Source: Eubacterium sp. UBA5416 (GTDB lineage: Bacteria; Bacillota; Clostridia; Lachnospirales; Lachnospiraceae). Taken from it: 18,814 nt of DNA. Both the position numbers and the translations under genes were made by a program. Under the pieces are notes generated by a model. The model was not told the origin of the DNA. It was given only the letters and a program-made list of their open reading frames with translations, and ran no database searches. The stretch lies in the NCBI GenBank assembly GCA_002409525.1, contig DHNM01000029.1, forward strand, positions 8,788 through 27,601. The letters are read 5' to 3'. The stretch's first letter is position 1. Every line of letters starts with the position of its first letter. Of the stretch, positions 1 through 7,304 are shown one piece after another.

Positions 1-407
1 GTCTGATTCGTACAGTAATAAGTTCTCCTGTTTTCAAAATACAAAGATGGATCAATTCCGCTCATAGGAACCCACACAGGGTCCGACCACTCTCCTTGAA
101 TATCGTCTGTAGAAACAATAAAATTTCCACACCCATCCAAGGTTGAAGTAACATAGAACTTTCCATCATAATGCCTGATTGTCGGTGCCCATATTCCGCC
201 TGAATCCTTAGCTCCCTGCAGGGAAATCTGTGAGTTTCTGGTAATGCAATTGCCTATCTGCTTCCAGTTTACTAAATCTCTGCTGTGATAAACAGGAATT
301 CCCGGAAAGTATTCGAAAGAACTGTTGACCAGATAGTAATCTTCACCAACTTTGCATATACTCGGATCCGGGTGAAAGCCCCGTACAACTGGATTCGTAT
401 ATTTCAT
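1..407 (-). CDS. GH43 glycosidase (beta-xylosidase / alpha-L-arabinofuranosidase type), N-terminal part
   Basis: The first 135 codons of a glycoside hydrolase family 43 enzyme are visible; the rest lies beyond the left edge. The protein starts MKYTNPVVRGFHPDPS. The HPDPS motif carries the expected catalytic base (Asp14). GGIWAPTIR (about residues 70-78) and GIDPSLYF (Asp119, the expected pKa-modulating Asp) are typical GH43 blade motifs. The acid Glu would lie downstream, outside the window. The sequence around SSFEYFPGIPVYHSRDLVNW resembles subfamilies GH43_11/12, which remove xylose or arabinose from plant oligosaccharides; the exact substrate cannot be read here. There is no signal peptide, so it should act on imported oligosaccharides in the cytoplasm. 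The ATG is preceded by a GGGAGAAG ribosome binding site. It lies downstream of the two-component genes but is separated from them by a terminator, so it is probably its own transcription unit. Confidence 0.9.
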   Translation of the reverse strand, partial: MKYTNPVVRGFHPDPSICKVGEDYYLVNSSFEYFPGIPVYHSRDLVNWKQIGNCITRNSQISLQGAKDSGGIWAPTIRHYDGKFYVTSTLDGCGNFIVSTDDIQGEWSDPVWVPMSGIDPSLYFENRRTYYCTNQ

Positions 408-514
408 CAATCTTCTCCCATTCTATTGCTCTTATTATATATTTTATAAAAACACAGACTCTATAAATAGGACTTTTTTTAGATGTAGCATGTAAAATTT
501 TTAGATATATATAA

Positions 515-543
515 TGTAACCGATATTGACCGGGAGTTGTCCC
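515..543 (-). promoter_or_regulatory. cre-like site and small palindrome upstream of GH43
   Basis: In the AT-rich 227-base gap between the GH43 start and the regulator stop, positions 515-528 (tgtaaccgatattg) match 12 of 14 positions of the CcpA cre consensus TGWAANCGNTNWCA, missing the last two. Just beside it, at 532-543, is GGGAGTTGTCCC, an inverted repeat with 4-base arms. Their place upstream of a glycosidase gene would suit catabolite control. The match is imperfect and no convincing -35/-10 pair was found, so this is tentative. Confidence 0.2.
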
Positions 544-560
544 CAAATTCTCTATAATAC

Positions 561-602
561 AAAAAGGCTTCCGTCTTTGGAGTATGTCAAAAAACGGAAA
601 CC
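561..602 (-). terminator. Rho-independent terminator after the two-component operon
   Basis: On the minus strand the arms GGTTTCCGT and ACGGAAGCC (plus-strand 594-602 and 566-574) form a 9-pair stem with one mismatch and a 19-base loop. A TTTTT run (561-565) follows directly. It lies about 33 bases past the response regulator stop and should separate that operon from the GH43 gene. Confidence 0.75.
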
Positions 603-634
603 TGACAACTGGTTAAATTTTGTATTGGCAGACT

Positions 635-1402
635 TTATACCAAATGCTTTTTATTGCTGGTTTTATTGTTCTGACTCCTTCTATACTCCTTAGGAGGCAG
701 TCCATACCTGTCTTTGAATATCCTGGAAAAATACTGACTTTTCTGATAGCCCACATGCTCCATAACTTCATGAATTCGAAGCTCCGTATGTTCCAGGAGT
801 TGTGCCGCCTTATCCATTCTGACAGCAGTAATATAGTTAGAAAGATTTTCATGTGTCGTTTCTTTAAAAATTCTTGACAAATAGGCAGGATGTAAATGAG
901 CGACCTCTCCGAGGGTCTCCAGTGACAGATTCTTGTTGTAATTCATATTAATATACTCTTTTACACAGGAAATAGCATCTCTGCAGTTATATGCCTTTTC
1001 TCTGTTCCCGTTATCGTTCCCCGACCGCTGCTCAAAATTCTTTTTCAAAACATGCTCTAAGGCTTCCTCAAAACCTTCCTTAAGTACAGGTTTCACCAGA
1101 TACTCTGACACTCCGTAGCGTACAGCCTGCTGTGCATATTCAAACTCGCTGTATCCGGATATAATAATTACCTTTGTCAGATAATGATTCTCCTCAATGA
1201 TTTTTGATAGATCGAGTCCTGATATCTTTGGCATCTTTATATCTGTGACCAAAAGCTCTGGCTGGTGTTCATTTAAAAGATCTCTCGCCAGGGAGCCACC
1301 TTTTGCTGTCAGTATCTGATCAAATCCATAGACATCCCATTTCACTAATTTTTTGATATATGTTATCATATATGGTTCGTCATCTACAATCAACACTTTC
1401 AT
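635..1402 (-). CDS. Response regulator, receiver + AraC-type DNA-binding domain (YesN family)
   Basis: A 255-residue two-component response regulator. Residues 1-118 form a receiver domain: acidic pocket Asp7/Asp8, phospho-acceptor Asp54 in VTDIKMP, Ser82 in IISGY and Lys104 in YLVKP. Residues about 144-243 form a two-helix-turn-helix AraC/XylS domain (LETLGEVAHLHPAYLSRIFK, then YQKSQYFSRIFKDRYGLPPKEYR). The protein is short for the YesN family because the linker between the domains is only about 25 residues. The start overlaps the end of the kinase gene by 23 bases and has a GGAGG ribosome binding site inside that gene, so the two are translationally coupled. The likely role is to activate sugar-transport genes nearby, most simply the upstream transporter genes of the same strand. 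The terminator at 561-602 ends the operon. Confidence 0.93.
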   Translation of the reverse strand: MKVLIVDDEPYMITYIKKLVKWDVYGFDQILTAKGGSLARDLLNEHQPELLVTDIKMPKISGLDLSKIIEENHYLTKVIIISGYSEFEYAQQAVRYGVSEYLVKPVLKEGFEEALEHVLKKNFEQRSGNDNGNREKAYNCRDAISCVKEYINMNYNKNLSLETLGEVAHLHPAYLSRIFKETTHENLSNYITAVRMDKAAQLLEHTELRIHEVMEHVGYQKSQYFSRIFKDRYGLPPKEYRRSQNNKTSNKKHLV

Positions 1403-3071
1403 TCTCCATTTCCTCCGGTAAAATAGTAAAGTATACCTTTAGTCCGCCCCAGATACTCTTTTCAAACCGAAGTCCAGCGGACTCGTCATAGTAATTAATC
1501 AGCCTTTGATTAACATTCCATAACCCCACACTATCATCTTCATCCCTCTCTTTTTTTGAAAGTCTGACCATAAGTGAAGTAATCTCCTTCTCCGTCATCC
1601 CGTATCCATCATCGGAAATTTCAAAACGAAGGTCACTATTTCTGATTTCAAAGATCTTTACATAGATATGCTTAGCATCTTCACGCTCCTCAATGGCATG
1701 CTCAATGGCATTCTCAATAATCGGCTGAAGAATCAGTGGTATTATCTTCCTTACATATATATCAGGGGAAACTTCTATCGAATACTCTATATCCTTGCGC
1801 ATAGCCATAATCGAAAGATACGCTCTGGCATAGGATATTTCTTCCTTTATTGTTACTATGGATTTGTTCTTAGTAGAATACCTGTAATAATCAGACAAAT
1901 GAACTGCCATCTCTGTAACTGCTTTGGGATTATCCGCCACAGTAACAATATAGGACAGGCTGTTGTAGAGAAAATGCGGATTAATCTGCAGCTGAAGCTG
2001 CCGAAGCTCTGCCTGATTTCGAAGCTGCTGTTCCGTAATAGTAGACTCGATTAGCTGTCTGATTCTGACAACCATACGATTAAACTGGCCATAAACGTAG
2101 GCGAATTCATTGTCTGGCAATTCGGTAATCCTGGCCGTAAAATCTCCCCCTTCCACCTGCTTTAATTTTCCCGTAAGAGTCCTAAGAGCAAGCACGATAT
2201 TGTTGTAATATAACAGTATAAATACCAGGCCGATCAGAAGTACTACACTCAAAAGTCCACCTGTTATCCGGGTCATATTTGTTACCGGCTGCATCATGGC
2301 CTTTAGCGGGTAGTAAGAGACTAGCTCCAGGCCATTCCTCAAAGGCCCTGAACGGACAAGCTGATACTTGTTCCGATCAATGGAGATTTCATCGGATGAC
2401 TGATCTCCCTCTTCACTCATGGCTCGAATTAATCCCTTCTCGGGCTCACTTACTGAGTAAAGACTCCTGCTCCCGGAATAAAGAAGCAGGGTTTCTCCCT
2501 GTTTCATACCGGAAGCCATAGCCTTTAGATTATATAGATAATCACGATCCATCCGTATAATCAGGTATGGTTCATCATCTGTATCATCCCAGTCAGTCTC
2601 ATATTTTCTAGCAAAATAAACTTCATTCTTATAAATAAACCAATGATTATCTTTTGATGATTGAAGCATAGAATCTTCAACGTTGTCTCTCGATGTAGTT
2701 GTTATGATGCGCTGAGATTTTGGCCAGTATAGAATAAACTGTGCCATACCCACATTGCTCTTCTGACGCCCTTTTAAATATGCTTTCATCTGATTGACAT
2801 CCGTGACATATTGATAAGCGTCATACTCTGACATCAGTGTGAGATGCAGTGTTTTCAAATCGTCACTGTTGAGAATTCCGTCCGCTTCAATTTCGATTTC
2901 TTTGATTTTCTGATTGAGAAGTGTCTTGGAATACTCCATCTGAATACTTGCTGTCTGCAGCTGTGATTCCTTCAGGCTGGAAGTACTGTACCCATATAAA
3001 ATAGCAAATCCGACCATAATCATGATTAAAAACAGAATAAACACATTAAAGATAGACTTTATTTTTCTCAT
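1380..3071 (-). CDS. Sensor histidine kinase, YesM/LytS-type (PF06580)
   Basis: A membrane sensor kinase of 563 residues from the start chosen here. An ATG 12 bases upstream (3083) would add MRLP, but only the inner ATG has a well-spaced site (GAGG, 6 bases away). Segments: membrane helix at about residues 6-27, extracytoplasmic sensor region 30-265, second helix 269-290, and HAMP region to about 343. The phospho-acceptor is His366 in QINPHFLYNSL. Then come the N-box QPIIENAIEHAI (Asn454) and the ATP-lid motifs SDDGYGM (Asp487/488) and SVGLWNVNQRL. This is the usual layout of kinases paired with YesN-type regulators, which commonly control CUT1 sugar importers in Firmicutes. The gene overlaps the regulator gene and follows the SBP gene after 104 bases containing its own promoter. 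The sensed ligand is unknown; it may be a sugar or the loaded binding protein encoded next door. Confidence 0.93.
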   Translation of the reverse strand: MRKIKSIFNVFILFLIMIMVGFAILYGYSTSSLKESQLQTASIQMEYSKTLLNQKIKEIEIEADGILNSDDLKTLHLTLMSEYDAYQYVTDVNQMKAYLKGRQKSNVGMAQFILYWPKSQRIITTTSRDNVEDSMLQSSKDNHWFIYKNEVYFARKYETDWDDTDDEPYLIIRMDRDYLYNLKAMASGMKQGETLLLYSGSRSLYSVSEPEKGLIRAMSEEGDQSSDEISIDRNKYQLVRSGPLRNGLELVSYYPLKAMMQPVTNMTRITGGLLSVVLLIGLVFILLYYNNIVLALRTLTGKLKQVEGGDFTARITELPDNEFAYVYGQFNRMVVRIRQLIESTITEQQLRNQAELRQLQLQINPHFLYNSLSYIVTVADNPKAVTEMAVHLSDYYRYSTKNKSIVTIKEEISYARAYLSIMAMRKDIEYSIEVSPDIYVRKIIPLILQPIIENAIEHAIEEREDAKHIYVKIFEIRNSDLRFEISDDGYGMTEKEITSLMVRLSKKERDEDDSVGLWNVNQRLINYYDESAGLRFEKSIWGGLKVYFTILPEEMENESVDCR

Positions 3072-3125
3072 AGGCAACCTCATTTTTGTAAGTAGTACTG
3101 CTATGCATCAATTTCCAACAAGAAT

Positions 3126-3134
3126 ATTATAGCA
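3126..3134 (-). promoter_or_regulatory. Extended -10 promoter for the kinase/regulator pair
   Basis: On the minus strand the sequence TGCTATAAT (plus 3126-3134) is a perfect TATAAT preceded by the TGn extension. The -35 region 17 bases upstream is weak (TGGTAA), as is common for extended -10 promoters. Transcription would start near 3119, giving a leader of about 48 bases to the kinase start. It implies expression of the two-component pair apart from the transporter genes. Confidence 0.5.
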
Positions 3135-3175
3135 AATTCATCTTACCTTTACCATATTGTGGCTGCCACGAATGT

Positions 3176-4843
3176 TTATTTCACAGATTTATACCATTCA
3201 TTAACCTCTTTGGTGATTTCATCACCGCCCTGAGCCTTCCAGTCCCTGACAAAATCATCGAAAGCATCAGGTGATTCTTTGCCATAGATGATATTTGTGT
3301 ACACCTGCTTCTCCATGGTCTGAAGCTGTTCCCAATTCTTCTTCATCGTATCAGTGGGTTCACCGTTAAATAAATTTGGAAGCTGTTCATCCCTGTGTTC
3401 ATGTGCTACTACATATCCCTCTGCTGTATCCGGTGCAGTCTCAAAAGCTGCCGCCGCCCTCATCTGCGTGCTGGACTTTGCTTCTTTCCCTTCTTTTGCA
3501 TCTGCATAATCCTGCATAGTATCAATCGCAGGCGCATTTTTAAGCACTGTTGATTTACCGGGCATAAACGGATCCGTTACGGGTGGATCAAACAATGTGG
3601 AATCAAATACAACTTTATCTCCGACAACGTCGTAATCGTAGTTTTCCAGATAACCGTATTGAAAATCACCGGTACCGAATGCCGCATCATACATCCAGTC
3701 ATAGTAGGTGAAAAATGCTTCCATATTACTAAAATCCTTGTTGAACATTAGCCAGCCATCGTTGGTCTCTGCAGTCTGATAGGTCGGCTCCCCGTTATCC
3801 TGCAGAATATTCGGGTATGTTTTGATTACCGCATCCGGTGCTACTGACGTAACATCTCTGACAGAATCAACAGCCCACGGACGGCCGATAAAGATGCCGG
3901 CTTTTCCCTCTGTAAATTGATTCATTGCATCCCACGCACCAGTTGCGGCCGCTTCCTGAAATGTCCATCCATTTGCATGCCAGTCTGCCAGACGCTCTAA
4001 TGATTTCTTGTTTCCCTCATCAATCGAACCATAGGTTAGTTTACCGCTTTCATCCTCCTCCCAGCTGCCGGGAATATGTTTTCCGGTATTTGCAGAGAAC
4101 AGTGATACAGGATCCGCCACCCATCCGCTGTTGTAGAGTCCATTACCTGTATAAGCGAATCCATACGTATCCTTCTTTCCGTTGCCGTCAGGGTCTTTTT
4201 CTGTAAAGGCTTTTATTACAGACTCAAACTCATCCATATTTGTGGGAGCCTTAAGATTCAGCTTATCCAGCCAGTCCTGTCGAACGATCATTACTTCCCC
4301 TTCAGTCAATGCCGGCGCACAGGCAATCCCATAGGTCTTTCCGTCCTTAGTGACCGGATAGAAAGATTGCGGATATTTATCATAGATTTCTTTCAGACGA
4401 TCGGGCATATACTTTTCAATATCATCATCAATTGCTTTCACACGACCGGATTCAATCATATCTGCTATCATCTGCGTTCCATATACCGGAAATACATCCG
4501 GAAGTTTCTCAGAACCGGTAAGAGCAAGACGCAGCTTTGTATCATAGTTGTCTGCATCTCCGCCCAGAAGTGCGGTATCCATCTTAATACCTAGCTTTTC
4601 CTCTGCAAGCTCCGTCATGGGGTTCTTATTAATATCTTCACCGTCTCCATATCTTCCCGCATTCTCGTCCAGCTGCTTTGCAATGGTAATTGTAATTGCA
4701 GGATCGTACCTGCCTTCCTCATTCATTACAGCCGCTTCCCTGCTGCTATCCCTGTCCTTTTTAGATCCACAGCCTGTAAGTACCAGACCGAATATCAACA
4801 CGAATGAAGCTGCTTCCCTGGAAAATTGTTTTTTGCTTTTCAT
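3176..4843 (-). CDS. Extracellular solute-binding lipoprotein of a CUT1 sugar importer (LplA-like)
   Basis: A 555-residue binding protein. A signal peptide ends in the lipobox LTGC, with Cys25 as the predicted lipidation site, so it should be anchored outside the membrane. The size (over 550 residues) and the segment KAFTEKDPDGNGKKDTYGF (Asp217 to Asp225, an EF-hand-like calcium loop) are typical of the LplA/YtcQ group of carbohydrate-binding proteins. WLDKLNLKAP (about 191-200) is a further motif shared with the SBP at 7305-8996. The ATG has an AGGAGG site at good spacing. It is the third gene after two permease genes on the same strand and only 40 bases behind the second, so all three form one importer. 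The permease-permease-SBP order is the reverse of the usual SBP-first order. The ligand is unknown, probably an oligosaccharide or glycan fragment. Confidence 0.93.
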   Translation of the reverse strand: MKSKKQFSREAASFVLIFGLVLTGCGSKKDRDSSREAAVMNEEGRYDPAITITIAKQLDENAGRYGDGEDINKNPMTELAEEKLGIKMDTALLGGDADNYDTKLRLALTGSEKLPDVFPVYGTQMIADMIESGRVKAIDDDIEKYMPDRLKEIYDKYPQSFYPVTKDGKTYGIACAPALTEGEVMIVRQDWLDKLNLKAPTNMDEFESVIKAFTEKDPDGNGKKDTYGFAYTGNGLYNSGWVADPVSLFSANTGKHIPGSWEEDESGKLTYGSIDEGNKKSLERLADWHANGWTFQEAAATGAWDAMNQFTEGKAGIFIGRPWAVDSVRDVTSVAPDAVIKTYPNILQDNGEPTYQTAETNDGWLMFNKDFSNMEAFFTYYDWMYDAAFGTGDFQYGYLENYDYDVVGDKVVFDSTLFDPPVTDPFMPGKSTVLKNAPAIDTMQDYADAKEGKEAKSSTQMRAAAAFETAPDTAEGYVVAHEHRDEQLPNLFNGEPTDTMKKNWEQLQTMEKQVYTNIIYGKESPDAFDDFVRDWKAQGGDEITKEVNEWYKSVK

Positions 4844-4883
4844 ATCATACCTCCTCGTTCTAAATTCATTAATTACAAAAAAG

Positions 4884-5753
4884 CTATTCTTTTACCGCAC
4901 CCATGACGATTCCCGTTACAAAATATTTTTGTAAAAACGGATATACCATCAATATCGGCAGCGCACCAATGAATACCTGTGCCGCCTTAATGGTCCGCTC
5001 TGACATAGCTTTTGCTGCGGTCGGATCTAGTGCCAGATCCTGCTGGTTTCCCTGAACTACGATCACTTGAAGAAATGAAGCCAGCGGATAGTTTTTAGTA
5101 TCTGACATATACAAGATTCCTGTAAACCATTCATTCCAGTTTCCAACCATAATAAAAAGTGCAACCGTGGCGAGACCCGCCTTAGACAAGGGAAGAAAGA
5201 TCTTCCAGAACACGGTAAAAAATCCTGCCCCGTCGATTAATGCCGCTTCCTCCAGCGCTTTGGGAATCGACTTGAAGAAGTTCATAATAAGAATCAGATT
5301 GTAACAGCCGAATGCCCCCGGAAGAATATAGACAAGAAAATTATTCTTTAACCCCAGAGAAGTATTTACCAGGTAAGAAGGAATCAGTCCCCCTCCAAAC
5401 AGCATGGTAAATACAAAAAACCACATCAGAACCGTTCTGCCTTTGAAATCTTTTGATAGAGCATAACCAGCTGTCGTTATAGCAAGCATACTAACCAGCG
5501 TACCAACCACCGTCCTGAGAAGCGAGATCACCATAGAACGTATGAAGTTATTGTTTTGAAAGGTCTTCATATAAGCTTTGAGCGTAAAATCCACAGGCCA
5601 AAACGTAACAATTCCGCTGTTAGCCGCACTTTTCCCGCTAAGAGAAAGAGCCAGCAGATTGACCAGTGGCAGCAGACACAGAAGTGCTGCTGTAACAAGA
5701 AATATCGTATTGCAAACTGTAAATATTTTTCTGCTTAAGGATGTATGTCTCAT
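4884..5753 (-). CDS. CUT1 sugar ABC transporter permease (LplC/YtcP-like)
   Basis: Inner-membrane permease of 289 residues with about six hydrophobic helices. The ATPase-docking EAA loop is EEAALIDGAGFF (Glu169, Asp174, Gly175), and the C-terminus PFLQKYFVTGIVMGAVKE is typical of this subfamily. An open frame extends 16 codons further upstream to 5801, into the preceding permease gene. The ATG at 5753 is preferred because an AGGAGGGAG ribosome binding site lies just before it and it leaves a 13-base gap to that gene. It pairs with the permease at 5767-6669 to form the channel for the LplA-like binding protein encoded downstream. Confidence 0.93.
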   Translation of the reverse strand: MRHTSLSRKIFTVCNTIFLVTAALLCLLPLVNLLALSLSGKSAANSGIVTFWPVDFTLKAYMKTFQNNNFIRSMVISLLRTVVGTLVSMLAITTAGYALSKDFKGRTVLMWFFVFTMLFGGGLIPSYLVNTSLGLKNNFLVYILPGAFGCYNLILIMNFFKSIPKALEEAALIDGAGFFTVFWKIFLPLSKAGLATVALFIMVGNWNEWFTGILYMSDTKNYPLASFLQVIVVQGNQQDLALDPTAAKAMSERTIKAAQVFIGALPILMVYPFLQKYFVTGIVMGAVKE

Positions 5754-5766
5754 CGTCTTCTCCCTC

Positions 5767-6669
5767 CTAAAAGATCTTGTAACCAGCAAATTTATAGGCA
5801 ATTTTATATGAGATGACCGTTAACAGCAATCCGATGACAGACTTAAAAAGTCCAACTGCTGTTCCAAAGCTGTATTGCCCATTTACCAAAGACTGCCGAT
5901 ACACGTAAGTGTCAATAATATCGCCGGTGCTATAAGTAAGAGGCGAATACAGGTTGAATATCTGATCAAAACCTGCATTCAGCACATTTCCAAGACTAAG
6001 TGTTGCCATAACAATAATCATAGGTACAATACCGGGCAGGGTAATATGCAGAGCCTGCTGTAAACGGCTCGCGCCATCAATCTCTGCCGCTTCATAAAGC
6101 CCCTGATCAATATTCGAGATCGCGGCCAGATATACAATCATGCCAAATCCAAATCCCTTCCAAAGGTCCGAGATTACTACAATCTGCCGAAACATGCCTG
6201 CCTCACCCAGAAAGAAAATCGGCTTTACACCGAGCCGTTGAATAAAGTTGTTGACAATCCCATCCAGCCCCAGAATATCCTGAAGCATGCCGGCTACAGT
6301 TACCCAGGAGAGAAAATGAGGAAGGTACACCAGTGTCTGGATGCCTTTCTTCAGTCCCACATTCTTTACCTCATTCAGCAGCAGCGCCATGAAAATCGGT
6401 ACAACCAGTTCAAGTATGATCTTACTGACAGCTATAATCACTGTGTTGATAATTGCCTGATAGGATTCCCTGAATTCAAAAATCCGTTTAAAGTTGTCTA
6501 ATCCTACGCTTTCAGAACCCAGAATTCCAAGCCATGGCTTGTAATCCTGAAAAGCCATAACTAATCCGCCCATAGGTGCATAGCAGAAAACAACTGCCAA
6601 AATAAAGCTTGGAATTACCATTACATAAAGCGGCCAGCTGTGATTGAATTCCTGCTTCCACTTTTTCAT
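5767..6669 (-). CDS. CUT1 sugar ABC transporter permease (LplB-like)
   Basis: Inner-membrane permease of 300 residues and first gene of the minus-strand transporter operon. It begins with a basic stretch, then a helix at about residues 13-32 followed by CYAPMGGLVMAFQDYKP, a signature of LplB-type permeases. The EAA loop is YEAAEIDGASRL (Glu193, Asp198, Gly199). The ATG has an AAGGAGG site 8-9 bases upstream. It is clearly related to the permease at 9061-9984, so the two divergent operons carry importers of the same subfamily. No ATPase gene is present; an MsmX-like shared ATPase would be needed. Its 5' region contains a repeated ATTATAAA and a type I toxin-antitoxin remnant further out. Confidence 0.93.
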   Translation of the reverse strand: MKKWKQEFNHSWPLYVMVIPSFILAVVFCYAPMGGLVMAFQDYKPWLGILGSESVGLDNFKRIFEFRESYQAIINTVIIAVSKIILELVVPIFMALLLNEVKNVGLKKGIQTLVYLPHFLSWVTVAGMLQDILGLDGIVNNFIQRLGVKPIFFLGEAGMFRQIVVISDLWKGFGFGMIVYLAAISNIDQGLYEAAEIDGASRLQQALHITLPGIVPMIIVMATLSLGNVLNAGFDQIFNLYSPLTYSTGDIIDTYVYRQSLVNGQYSFGTAVGLFKSVIGLLLTVISYKIAYKFAGYKIF

Positions 6670-6895
6670 TTCCCATCCTCCTTACTTTGATTTATTACCA
6701 TTATAAATAGTCTTCTCGATTATAAACACACCCCAATTTAAAGAACATGTACCCTGTTTTAACTTTATTACATATAATTGTAATATTCAGATAATTATTT
6801 GTACATATATATTCACATATTATATTCTTTTATTTCTATCATTGTATAAATCCTATATTTCAAAGTCTATACGGCAGGTCCTATTTCATATTATG

Positions 6896-6940
6896 CAAAA
6901 GACCTCAGCCTTTTAAACATCAACACTTAAAAGACTGAAG
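6896..6940 (-). terminator. Terminator-like hairpin on the minus strand
   Basis: Arms 6927-6940 and 6903-6916 form 14 consecutive pairs on the minus-strand RNA (two are G-U) with a 10-base loop, followed by TCTTTT. The G-U pairs become mismatches on the plus strand, which also lacks a T run, so the minus strand is the active one. It would end a toxin-type transcript coming from about 7130. It could also act as an attenuator if transcription of the permease operon starts further upstream than assumed. Confidence 0.5.
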
Positions 6941-6982
6941 CCTATAAAAAATTCATTTGACTATATTCTTTATATCTATAAA

Positions 6983-7067
6983 GGCACTGCCGATAGACGG
7001 TTAGTCCCAAATTATAGGTTTACATAAAAGTAATCGAATCCTTTGGTCGGGGCGATTACTTTTTTTT
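6983..7067 (+). ncRNA. Putative antitoxin RNA of a TxpA/RatA-like type I system
   Basis: A plus-strand RNA is proposed from about 6983-6990 to the terminator at 7067. It would run antisense to the 3' part of the toxin-like frame, as RatA does to txpA. A TATAAA (6977-6982) could be the -10; an upstream TTTGAC lies only 15 bases away, so the promoter is weak. The segment reads GGCACTGCCGATAGACGG and then TTAGTCCCAAATTATAGG. From memory this resembles the conserved block found beside Hol_Tox genes in many Firmicutes, which needs a search to confirm. The start site is a guess. Confidence 0.35.
7027..7067 (+). terminator. Strong rho-independent terminator, plus strand
   Basis: AAAGTAATCG (7027-7036) pairs perfectly with CGATTACTTT (7053-7062) around a 16-base loop, followed by a T run reaching 7067. 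No protein gene precedes it on the plus strand, so it most likely ends a small RNA. The minus strand of the same segment carries the stop codon of the toxin-like frame, the overlap expected for a convergent type I toxin-antitoxin pair. Confidence 0.7.
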
Positions 7068-7115
7068 GTGATTTATGTAGTCTAATAAAATTATAACCAC
7101 TGTGTTGAGCATCAT
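7056..7115 (-). pseudogene. Remnant of a Hol_Tox-type (TxpA/BsrG-like) small toxin
   Basis: A 19-codon frame, MMLNTVVIILLDYINHKKK then stop, looks like the C-terminal half of the roughly 30-residue 'putative holin-like toxin' family: hydrophobic helix, DYIN-like turn and lysine tail. Just upstream in another frame the DNA reads VYDAQHS, which resembles the usual toxin N-terminus (VYEAL or similar). This suggests an internal deletion with frameshift. No clear ribosome binding site precedes the ATG. The stop codon sits inside the plus-strand terminator stem, a placement that fits overlapping antisense control. It is probably non-functional. An unrelated chance ORF remains possible because the frame is so short. 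Confidence 0.45.
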
Positions 7116-7242
7116 AAACAGCACCCAGAATTAAACACAACATTTACAATATACACAGAAATATAATTTTTTATTTTAGCATAATGCGCTATGATAGAAA
7201 CTACAATTTAATATATAGATTACATATATCCAAATGACACAC

Positions 7243-7281
7243 GAAATTTCAATTGATCAAAAAGTTCCGGAATTATTTAAA
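7243..7281 (+). promoter_or_regulatory. Candidate promoter with three palindromes upstream of the plus-strand importer
   Basis: TTGATC (7253-7258) and TTTAAA (7276-7281) are separated by 17 bases and could be the -35 and -10 of the operon starting at 7305. Three perfect 8-base palindromes lie here: GAAATTTC (7243-7250), TTGATCAA (7253-7260, over the -35) and TTCCGGAA (7265-7272, in the spacer). Such an arrangement suits a dimeric repressor or activator, but the regulator is unknown. Confidence 0.35.
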
Positions 7282-7304
7282 AAAGGTTAAACGGGGGGAT
7301 TTTT

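Larger units (their letters stand above)
6670..7304. other. 635-base divergent intergenic region
   Basis: Very AT-rich gap between the starts of two oppositely oriented importer operons. Going rightward it holds two copies of ATTATAAA (6700-6707 and 6719-6726, 19 bases apart; each contains TATAAT on the minus strand), a minus-strand terminator-like hairpin (6896-6940), a plus-strand terminator hairpin (7027-7067), a decayed toxin reading frame (7056-7115) and a palindrome-rich promoter region (7243-7281). No long open reading frame is present. Confidence 0.7.

Noticed and set aside
585..590. TTGACA on the minus strand as a -35 box for the GH43 gene
   Set aside because: It lies in the terminator loop and the nearest TATTAT is about 25 bases away, too far for a promoter.
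2279..2521. Plus-strand open frame of 80 codons
   Set aside because: Lies wholly inside the histidine kinase gene on the other strand, has no ribosome binding site and no recognisable domain.
4548..4934. Plus-strand open frame of 128 codons with Ser/Leu-rich sequence
   Set aside because: Antisense to the SBP N-terminus; its composition is the mirror of the signal peptide and linker codons, so it is a shadow frame.
6990..7067. Riboswitch upstream of the plus-strand importer
   Set aside because: The terminator is over 230 bases from the gene, no known aptamer pattern fits, and the overlap with a toxin-like frame explains it better as an antisense RNA.
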